DNA of 26,420 nt, from NCBI GenBank assembly GCA_022701365.1, contig JAKUHH010000151.1, forward strand, positions 1 to 26,420, read 5' to 3'. How positions within the stretch are numbered: the first letter of the stretch is position 1; each line of letters begins with the position of its first letter. The position numbers and the translations under genes are program-made. The notes under the pieces were generated by a model. The model was not told the origin of the DNA. It ran no database searches and saw nothing but the letters and a program-made list of their open reading frames with translations. Shown piece by piece: positions 18,617-26,420 of the stretch. This DNA comes from Mycocentrospora acerina (lineage: Eukaryota; Ascomycota; Dothideomycetes; Pleosporales).

Positions 18617-20567
18617 TTACATAGCAGTTCCCACCGGCACCCACTTGGCAGTCCACATCCTGAGCCTCTTACCATACAGGATGACGGGAATGGTCAAGAG
18701 TGAGAAGATTCCCATGAGCATAGCAAAGATTCCAAACGGCTCCGCAGAACCAACATGGTGGAACCAGTCTCCCACGAAGAATGTAAACGCAAACGACACG
18801 ACACTTCTCGCAAATGTAATGAAAACGAAGCAGTCTCCTGCCTCAGAGCTGTACGATTCCATCACGTAATTGAAGCCCACGGAGGGCACTTGCGCGAGTC
18901 CAACGTTGACCAGGCCAACGCCAAAGCAGAGACCAACCCAGCCGAGAGGAGAGGCGTTCTGGCCAACGAAGCCGTAAATGAGAGCACCTGCAGTAGCGAG
19001 GAAGAGTGCGGGGAGGGCACTAACAAGACGCGCCTCGGGTTCGGCAAAGCCATCGCGATCTTTTTGGGCGGCACGCTTGGTGGACCAATCTGCGACAAGG
19101 TAGGTATAGGCCTGAGAGGTTGATCAGTAGATGTACGAGATGTACGATATGCAGGAGATGTACGGAGTGTACGAAATGTACTGGATATACGGAAAGTACG
19201 AGGTATGGGGGATGTACGATGTGTAGGGGATGTACGCGATGTACGCGATGTACATGATGTACGAGGAAGACGAAAATGGAGTAGAGTAAGTAGAGTTGGA
19301 ACTACTTACAGCGCCAAGAACAGCACCGACTAAAGCACCAAGGTTGATCAAGCCGACCTTCTTGCCCCACAAGTAGGGAGGAGAAGCGAGTATCTCAGGA
19401 CCAATGACACTCATCGTAACCACAAGACCCACAAGGCCGCTGTACCAGAGGGTAACGAGCCACACACCTGGGTATCTCCCGACCTTGTAAGGAGACAAAA
19501 GCCTCTTAGCAAGACCCGGGCGGTAGGTCCAGAGCTTTAACGAGCGCATATACGAGTATGGCTGCTTTGGCGAGTTTGTCTCCGATTGGGCTAGTACGAT
19601 CACTTCTTTCCTGTCCACTTCAGACTTCTCCATGTTGTCAGGATCTCCTCTGGGAACTTCGATGGTTGTCTGCGGACGATCGTAGAGAGTTTCTGCCTGG
19701 AAAATAAGAACGAGGACGAAATTGCCGGCACTGAGGATGACGTTCATCCAGTGAATCCACTTCAGGCCTAGATCAGCGACAATGTAACCACCAAAAAGTC
19801 CTCCGAAAACGGAGCCTAGTGTCAAGGAAACGGTGTAGACAGCCTGGAAAGACTTTGTTAGTCTTCGTTTTCTCGCGTCTGACCCCTATGAGGGGGTTAT
19901 AAGCGGCTACAACTTACCATTGCGCGTCCACGTTGATGGATGAAGAAAATCTCACCGAGGACATCAGGGGCAACGGCATCAGCGGGTCCTCCTCCAATAC
20001 CCATGATTGCACGAGCGGCCAAAAGACTCTTGAAGCTCGTAGCCAATCCAGCCCACATGCTTGCTAGCGTGAGAATGACAAGACTGATTAGGTTGATAGG
20101 GCGACGACCAAAGGTATTCGCTAGAGGAACCCAGATCAAGTTTGCCACTCCAAGAAGCAAAACATTAACAGCGATGAGGTACGTTAATCTAGAGAAGGTC
20201 TCTGGTATCGGCCCAAACACAGGTATTCTGGCGTAAAAGGGGAGCGCACTACCCATGGAAGACGATGTGAAATTGACAACAAAGGGGTGGATCGACAACG
20301 TGACCAACATGGCCATCTTCTGCCACCATGGGAGATTCAGAGGGTCCATGGGGTCTGATGATGGCTGTGGGACGAGGCGAATCTCATCGTGGCCTTGCTG
20401 GGATGCTGTCCACTCGAGATGTTCTGATTCCACGTGTCAGCGCGAGATTTTAGGATGAACACAGATGGGGAGGACTGCTCACCAACAAGCGTTGACGTCC
20501 CAGGGGGCATGGCAGTCTTGACCTCCTCCTTCGATAGCCGAAAGGCTCCCACGAAACTTGTCGTCAT
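18617..20567 (-). CDS. MFS transporter, DHA1-like
   Basis: Four exons (20567-20483, 20423-19918, 19843-19310, 19111-18617) give 539 residues. Introns are 59, 74 and 198 nt; the last is unusually long and filled by a 9-bp tandem repeat. The protein has the fungal drug:proton antiporter-1 layout: a soluble N-terminus, DPLNLPWWQK at about 55-64, motif A remnant NTFGRRP at 131-137, the MGIGGGPADAVAPD stretch at 169-182, and motif C-like GSVFGGLFGG at 207-216. A charged central loop follows, then a second set of membrane segments, about 12 in all. The family exports or imports small organic molecules with proton coupling at the plasma membrane. The substrate cannot be read from sequence. Start: the first ATG, with a short first exon joined in frame. 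The regulator gene lies directly upstream on the same strand. Confidence 0.9.
19131..19265. repeat. 15-copy, 9-bp tandem repeat inside an MFS intron
   Basis: Fifteen units of exactly 9 bp, consensus ATGTACGAN on the plus strand, run without a length change and drift by base substitutions (for example ATGTACGAG, ATGTACGAT, GTGTACGAA, ATGTACGCG). The array lies wholly between the donor at 19309 and the acceptor at 19112 of the third MFS intron. On the gene strand it reads in frame as Tyr-Ile-rich triplets until a stop at 19124-19126. Confidence 0.93.
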
Positions 20568-21613
20568 GGTAGGCGATGATGAACGTGTAAGACCAGGGAA
20601 GTTTCAGTCTTGAGATGAAGAGAAAACTTCCTCACGTCGATGAGAAAAACAACAAAGATGGCAAGGACCCGAATTATACTGCTCACCAATCTATCTAGCC
20701 GCTAGACACTTGGCTGGTTGGCCCATACTCCACCTTCCGACGATGGACGAGTCTCGCCGGTTAGCACATAGGATGGCTGCACCTGGCGCATACGCTATTA
20801 TTGATTCGTCCAATCGAGAAGCGAACTCAATATGATTGGTCGAGCGAGGGATTCGTGCCAGTGTCAATCCCCACAGCACGGACTACTCTACCCCATGGGG
20901 CTGGTCGGGAACGTGGGGTAACATTGCCGGCTACGTTTGCCGATTGTTATCAGTTTTATAGGTACGCATTCATGGGCTAAGCGAAGTCGGTGGTTGTACG
21001 AGACTCAAAATGCATGGCATTCTTAAGTATTTAGATTGCTAAGCTGTGAGGACTGCCAAACTCAGATGCCGTCCATCTTACCCGTAGGTATGTTGAGTCT
21101 GACATTTGTAAAGGTGTTTCAACCAGTTATGCGACTCGTCTCATTTAGGCAAGAGAGATCCGATGGGACATGAAACATCCGTGCATCCATTGCAAGAATA
21201 CAAGCCAACAACGCTGATGAGTTTCGGTACTAACTCCCCGATAAGTCCCCGATAATACAAGTGGGCTTCTAAATTAAAGAATTCCTTCACAGGTAGCAAC
21301 ATGAAAGACGCTAAATGGCAGGTTCATGCGATTTCTCCGCTACCTGTGATATTGGGAACTGTTATCTTTGGGCGAGGATAGCCCAGAGGGAGCAGCCTAC
21401 TGTTCATTGACCATGATTGATATCTGATAGAAACTCGGGTTGGAAAGATTTCATAGCCTTCATAAGGTGTAATTTTCCGTACTCTTTGGAGGCTTTATCC
21501 CGGTTCGAAGGCAAGATTGCTGTTGTATCCCATCGTCCTGATACCCTGTTGAATGTGTGAAGCATTAAATTTGGGTGTTCGCAGCTGCTGCCGTTGTCAA
21601 GACCATATAATGT
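20568..21613. promoter_or_regulatory. MFS promoter region and regulator 3' flank
   Basis: This 1,046-bp stretch lies between the MFS start and the regulator stop, both on the minus strand. Three CCAAT boxes lie within 270 bp of the MFS start (20686-20690 and 20810-20814 on plus, 20835-20839 on minus). Farther out, the 10-mer TCCCCGATAA occurs twice in tandem (21235-21244 and 21246-21255). No reading frame with a domain is seen. The far end should hold the regulator's 3' untranslated region. Confidence 0.5.
21235..21255 (+). promoter_or_regulatory. Twin GATA-type sites
   Basis: Two copies of TCCCCGATAA start 11 bp apart, about one helical turn. Each contains CGATAA, which fits the HGATAR consensus of fungal GATA factors (AreA-type nitrogen regulators and others). 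They lie about 670 bp upstream of the MFS start. Confidence 0.4.
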
Positions 21614-24582
21614 TCACTTTGTAGCAGTTCGCAGTCCCTCTAGCAGCTGTACCAAATTCCCCACAAGTGGTGGACATCCTTCTATAGTATCGTGGGGTGC
21701 ACGAAGCAGATGGACTAACCCATCCATGACCCCACAAACATCGCTGAGACGAGTGGGATTTTGCGAGGTTGAAACGCTTATTGATGGTACCCCGCGACCC
21801 ATGGAGATAAATCTTCGAGCACTAAGAAGATCGACCCCGTTGAGAACAACAACAGCTTGTGGTGGTTCATTCTGGGTCAAATTGATACTCGTAGATCGCT
21901 GGAGAAACCCGTAACCCCACAGTATAAGTCCAGCGTGGTAGACGGCGATCGCGTTGAAGTTGCAAAGCAAGGCACTGGGTAGAAGCTCAGCAGCACGGAG
22001 GATCTGACCAGCATGCCACAACGCTTGACAGGCCAAGTCAGTCTTGATCCATTCCTGTAGGATAGGGTAGGCACATCGAGCTTCTTCCTGTCCTTCGATG
22101 CCTGCAAAGAGCTGGATATCATCCAATGGCGCGTTGAGGTGCAGGAACATTAGCTCCATTGTTATCTCAGCACTTTTGCTCAACTGAAGACTACTGACTC
22201 TAAAGTCCTCGAGTTTCTTGGTCAACTCCTGGTAGCGAGATGACATGATGAGGTTATTATTTGCTTTGGAAGTTGATGTGGTAGACAATGTGCTCATCTG
22301 GCGATACTCCCAAATCATGCCCCACATCATGTAGAGATATGTTGTACCAGCACTCTCATGATAAGAGAGATGGTCCAAGTCCAAAAGACAATCCATCGCC
22401 GTTGGGCGCTTCGCTGTGTCGTGCGCTGAGCCCAAATGAACAGACTTCCACGCAGTGGCTGATTTGGCTTGCCATAGGAGATTGGAGCTCGGCAAAGGCA
22501 GCTGCATTTCCGCATATGACATCAGGGGTGGCTTCAACAAAGCCATGGAAGACTGCCTGTCGTGTTCGAATGTGCGGTAGACTAGGCGTAGATAGGATTC
22601 TTGGTGCACCCACTCTCGCCATTTTGTCTCAAGTTCTATTCCCTGATCATCTGTGGTGGGCAAAATGTCCTTCCAGGTCGATCGTCGAAACCGACCCCCA
22701 CGTCTCAGCATAGTTAACATTGGCTGTAAAAAGCTCTCTGCGATTTCCATCTTCCTGCTGATTCCGCTCCACATGCCGACTTCCAGCTCGAGAAGGAAAA
22801 TCCGTATGTGGTGTAAGTCTCTAATCGCCGTATTGTCACCTTCAAATGCCGCACCCAAAGCAGTCCGAGAGGCCTCATGTAATGCAAAACCAAGCTTCCG
22901 TAAAGGCGTATCCGGGGTTGCCACGGCTGCCGCTGACACTATGCATGCAAGCAAATGCGGGCTTGTAGCAGCGGGCGAGAATGTTGGTAAATGAAAATAA
23001 AATTGTGCGTCAATGGATGGCGATGTCAAGAAATATTGAATGAGGCTATCCAGCAACTCGACACTGGGAAAGGCAGATGCTATACGCTGGACGTTTTCTG
23101 GGCCGCATGCCCCTAGCACAAGAGCCAGCAGTCTATCGCGGCTGGAACGATGTAGCTTTTCTGCAATTGCTCGACGTTGGGTAATGGGTGCGCGACGACT
23201 GTTGTCTTTGTGTGCATCTGCAAATGCTAAGTTTTGCTTTTCTTGTGCCACGTAGTCTTTGTTTCGCTGAGGCAAATATCGCCAAACACTCTGCTTGAAT
23301 GCTTCACTTCGAACCGGGGCATTGTCGGTTTCAGGAAGGTGCTGTTCTAAACTATGTGCATCCGTTGAGGGTGTCCCAGCCGTAAAGGGTATTTCGAAGT
23401 TGTATTGATCGAGTAAGCCGAGATCGATGTCAGTAAGACCAACGTCCAAATCGAAACTGAGGTCCATGATGCCACGAGGTGTTGCTTGGCCAGAGAAGAA
23501 AGTCTCAAACGAAGGCATATTACGGAAGTAGTCGGGTAGAAATGGATCAATGGACGGTGCCCCATCGTAATTTGAGCTTGCGCCATTGAAGAATAACGGG
23601 GGATGCGCTACTTCTCCCGTGTATGGTTGGCTCATCATGGCTGTATTTGACATTATGGCTGATGATCGCTCATGACCAGTCTGCTCTGAGGTTCGGAGTA
23701 TTTCCCCACTTCCTTGCACTGTCGGTGTGACTGGCGGGAAGACGGCATGACCCGAGTTGCCGTGAATCTCAAGTTCTAGCGTAAGAGGGCCGTTCTGTAG
23801 ACGCGGTCCTGGGGTCGAAGATTCACTGTTGTCCCTGTTCATATTAGGTGGTGGGGCCGGGTAATCAAATCCTGCTGAAAGCCCAAGCAGATCCTGTGCA
23901 GCGTGGACAGCGTCGAGCTCATTACTGTCATTGTCCTCGTCATCTACTACGGCGGAGACGTCGGGAATTTGACAAGGAATGTTCTTCTTTTTGCATCGAC
24001 TACATGGTTTTTCATCCTCGCATCGCAGATGACTTTGGGAACAGGCCTCGCACGCTTGGACTACTCTTGTGTCGCGCGCAATTTCTCGTCTTTGCCGTTT
24101 GCTAGAGGGACCCGTCTCGTGATTCGTGACATGTCTCTTGAGTAAGTCGCTGCGAATAGTCAGAAAGGGTTGAAGGATGACTTGGGTGTATCAACTAGAA
24201 TAGCACATACATTCTGGCAAAGCCTTTTGAGCACACGGGACAGACGTAGGGTTTTGCCTTCGTGTCTGGTCGTCATGCGTTAGCCTCACAGATGAGTTGG
24301 CATAGTGTGATGAAGCCAGCGAGGTGAGATTTAGTTTTGCGCGGTCTTATCTGAGACCCAGCCACCCTTGCACAGGCTGCACAAGTCTTCTCAAGACATC
24401 TCAGTTATGATAATGGGCACATTTCTCACGCTCGCACCGGATGACATACGTGCTCTCACATGTCGCGTGAGGTGGTCTGCTCTGGTGAAAGAGCGTTTGC
24501 ATGTGCTGCACTGGAATAGGCGCAGACCCTGATCGGGCTCGGGATTGGACGCCACTGACTTGTTTTGTGTCGACATGGCCAT
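21614..24582 (-). CDS. Mixed C2H2/Zn2Cys6 transcription factor
   Basis: Three exons (24582-24450, 24265-24211, 24149-21614) give 907 residues; introns are 184 and 61 nt. Two C2H2 fingers come first: C25, C28, H41, H45 and C53, C56, H69, H73. They are followed by a complete Zn2Cys6 cluster with spacing C-x2-C-x6-C-x5-C-x2-C-x6-C (C96, C99, C106, C112, C115, C122). The first intron splits the codon of H45 and the second interrupts finger 2, so all three exons are needed for DNA binding. An acidic-hydrophobic patch at about 292-317 could be an activation domain. From about residue 420 the protein resembles the fungal-specific regulator domain (LLDSLIQYFLTSPSIDAQFY and onward). Regulators with this finger order include the melanin factors Cmr1/Pig1, but I cannot say this is an orthologue. 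It is nuclear. Neighbouring MFS and dioxygenase genes are candidate targets. Confidence 0.9.
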
Positions 24583-25055
24583 TGTTGCGTGTCGCGATGA
24601 TAATCGGGAGGCAATCGAACGGCTGTCGCAGTAGCTTCGGGGCGGTGAGGTGGAGGAAGCTCCAGGGTCGACATGAAGTGTGGAGAAGTCTTCACAAGCC
24701 TAGCGGGACCACCGTGCGGGGAAGGGTGGCCACACAGAAACCTCGGCCTCTTACCAACAGTCCCCGATACGCCTCCACTTCACGAGCCTTGCCATCAAAG
24801 ATGTGAGCAGCTGTTCCTTGCAACAAAAATCGCGGGTCTCCAAGCGGCAATAACAATAGACCGAGTCCGGCTCGGACATGCGTGTTCGAATTGCTATCAG
24901 CCATATCACACAGCCTCCTCCATATGCCCAGCGCGGTATTCTGAAGTTGCTTGGCTTCACTTCAACTAAGTCCGTCATCCAAGCACTGGTACTCCAAGAC
25001 CACACAACTAACTCAGGGCACAGCTGACTTTTCACTCGACATATCCACATCAAAA
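24583..25055. promoter_or_regulatory. Divergent promoter of regulator and dioxygenase genes
   Basis: These 473 bp separate the start codons of the minus-strand regulator and the plus-strand LigB enzyme. Overlapping frames of 70-100 codons occur on both strands but carry no domain. No clear TATA or CCAAT element is seen. Shared promoters between a regulator and an enzyme gene are common in fungal pathway clusters. Confidence 0.5.
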
Positions 25056-25916
25056 ATGGTCACTGCGCCACTTTACTTCTTCTCGCATGGCTCCACCATG
25101 ATGCTGGGCGAAGAATCGCGCTCAGCAGATTTCTGGAAAGCTTGCGGCGACGAAGCGCTCCGCAACAATGTCAAAGGCATCATCATGATGGGCGCCCACT
25201 GGGACGCGCGAGGCACCAACCGCATCGATGTAGCCATGAACCCCAAGCCCGCCAAATCCCCCGTCGCCTACGTCCACCCATCAAAATATATCGACTACGA
25301 GCTCAACCCCGACCTCGCCACGGGCAAAAGGGTCATCGCCACACTACGACAAGGTGGCCTAGACGCCAGGCCAAACGAAACATTCGACTGGATCCACGAC
25401 ACCTACCTGATTCTGATCCGTATGTTCCCCGGCGGCTGCCCGCCCACAACCCTCGTCAGCATGAACGCCAGATTCGACCCCCACCTGCACGCCCGGGTCG
25501 GCAGCCTCGTCGCCCCTTACCGCGAGGAGGGTTATCTGATCATCGGCACGGGCGGTGCAGTGCACAACCTCTACCGCAACCACTGGGTGCAGATGCTGCG
25601 CTACTCGGATAATTTCGCACAGCCATACCCACCGGAGCAGGCAATGCTAGAATTCCGTCAAAGCTTCGAGGATGTGCTTGTTCGCACCAGTGGGAATGGG
25701 AAGAAGGGCGCGGTCACAAGAGGAATCACAAGGTTAATGAAGCACCCATTATACAGAGAGGCCCATGCTACGGATGATCATTACATGGCTGCTTGTTTTG
25801 TTGCTGGGGCATTGGACGCGTCGAATAAAAGCAGCGATAAGTGTGTGTTAGGCGCGGAGGACTGGGAATTGTGCCAGATGTGTAACAGTCAGTTTGCGAT
25901 TGGCAAGTGGGCTTAG
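25056..25916 (+). CDS. Extradiol ring-cleavage dioxygenase, LigB/DODA type
   Basis: One exon codes for 286 residues, a normal length for the family. Class III extradiol dioxygenases use non-haem Fe(II) to open catechol-type rings next to the diol. Visible family marks are SHGS with H11, GAHWD with H48, a DWIHDTYLILIRMFPG block with a further His, and LIIGTGGAVHNLYRN. H11 and H48 are at the places of the metal ligands in plant and bacterial DODA-type enzymes. The frame is open upstream of 25056, but that ATG (AAA before it) directly precedes the conserved PLYFFSHGS strand. The coding region is GC-rich with C-ending codons, more so than its neighbours. There is no signal peptide; it should be cytosolic. 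The substrate is unknown: L-DOPA-like, caffeate-like or other catechols are possible. Confidence 0.9.
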   Translation: MVTAPLYFFSHGSTMMLGEESRSADFWKACGDEALRNNVKGIIMMGAHWDARGTNRIDVAMNPKPAKSPVAYVHPSKYIDYELNPDLATGKRVIATLRQGGLDARPNETFDWIHDTYLILIRMFPGGCPPTTLVSMNARFDPHLHARVGSLVAPYREEGYLIIGTGGAVHNLYRNHWVQMLRYSDNFAQPYPPEQAMLEFRQSFEDVLVRTSGNGKKGAVTRGITRLMKHPLYREAHATDDHYMAACFVAGALDASNKSSDKCVLGAEDWELCQMCNSQFAIGKWA

Positions 25917-26387
25917 AAGTGGAGGGAGGGGAGGAGGAGCCAGGGCGTTTGGAAATCAATTCTTTGTAATAGCAGCACTTACATCTTATGAAATTGCAAT
26001 AGTCTCGAGGGAGGACACAGTCTTCTGTGAATTCAAAGTTCTTGTCATGAATTTTTTTGCCCAAGTGCCATCCATGTACTCAATAATGAGTGAATGATAA
26101 AGCTATGCAAAAACAAAAAAAGTCACTTACATAGCCCGGTACTATCATGGTTTTGAGCAATTCCTCGACCAGTGTTAATCTTCTTTACGGCAGACAGGCA
26201 GGCAGTACTGTCGATTTAAAAAAAAACATGAACATTCTTGACACGATTCAAACAACAGACACAGGCACAAGCCTCAAAACGGAGTTCCAGAATTTTGAAT
26301 TCTACCCGAAAGATCTCAAACAAGCAAGCTATTGAAACCCACTGCTTTTTTACACAAATCTCCATCAATCATCTATGAACCCTCAAC

Positions 26388-26388
<1 letters not shown>
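25917..26388. other. 3' flank of the dioxygenase gene
   Basis: AT-rich sequence with short frames only. A purine-rich stretch follows the stop codon at once, and an A run lies near 26219-26226. No gene is seen up to the poly(C) end of the window. Confidence 0.55.

Positions 26389-26420
<32 letters not shown>
26389..26420. repeat. Poly(C) run at the window end
   Basis: Thirty-two consecutive C residues close the window. The run may continue beyond it. It could be a real homopolymer or an assembly or sequencing artefact at a contig end. Confidence 0.9.

Noticed and set aside
19131..19265. CRISPR-like array
   Set aside because: The units are contiguous 9-mers without spacers, and the organism is a fungus.
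19124..19309. Tyr/Ile-repeat protein tail as part of the transporter
   Set aside because: A perfect GTAAGT donor at 19309 and an acceptor at 19112 remove it, and the next exon continues the MFS protein in frame with further membrane segments.
21481..21530. tRNA B-box-like GGTTCGAAGGC
   Set aside because: No matching A box, acceptor stem or anticodon arm could be found around it.
25142..25612. 156-codon Arg/Pro/His-rich plus-strand frame
   Set aside because: It is a frame-shifted shadow of the GC-rich dioxygenase gene.

Overview
The window is nuclear DNA of a filamentous ascomycete (Pezizomycotina; I would guess a dothideomycete such as a member of Pleosporales, but this is inference from protein style, not a search). 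Signs are twelve protein genes in 26.4 kb on both strands, mostly short 47-83 nt introns with GTAAGT/GTATGT-like donors and CTAAC/CTGAC-like branch sites, a mitochondrial ribosomal protein gene coded in the nucleus, and several families typical of filamentous fungi (MARVEL proteins, a mixed C2H2/Zn2Cys6 regulator, a DUF8004-like protein). I saw no tRNA, rRNA, transposon or CRISPR array. I rebuilt the gene models by joining reading frames across introns; every junction described keeps the frame open.

Left part (1-8058): a large DUF8004-like protein (minus, three exons), a four-pass MARVEL protein (plus, two exons) and a lectin-like single-pass surface protein with a Ser/Thr stalk (plus, four exons). 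The first two are divergent across about 1.4 kb with no convincing gene.

Middle (8059-12797): housekeeping-type genes. Mitochondrial small-subunit ribosomal protein S8 (minus) is divergent from a conserved Pro/Gln-rich cytosolic protein (plus), followed by a single-pass membrane protein (plus) whose long tail carries a PPxY motif.

Right part (13243-25916): genes with a metabolic flavour. These are a salicylate-hydroxylase-type FAD monooxygenase fused to an acetoacetate-decarboxylase-like domain (minus), a small protein of unknown function (minus), an aldehyde-dehydrogenase-like protein that lacks the catalytic Cys and ends in a membrane anchor (plus), a DHA1-type MFS transporter (minus), a C2H2/C2H2/Zn2Cys6 transcription factor (minus) and a LigB-type extradiol dioxygenase (plus, divergent from the regulator). 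Hydroxylase, ring-cleavage enzyme, decarboxylase-like domain, transporter and regulator together would fit a small aromatic-compound or pigment pathway. That link is inference, since some of these genes may be conserved neighbours with unrelated jobs.

The most unusual local structures are a 15-copy, 9-bp tandem repeat filling one intron of the transporter gene, the predicted ALDH pseudoenzyme, and a 32-base poly(C) run that ends the window.
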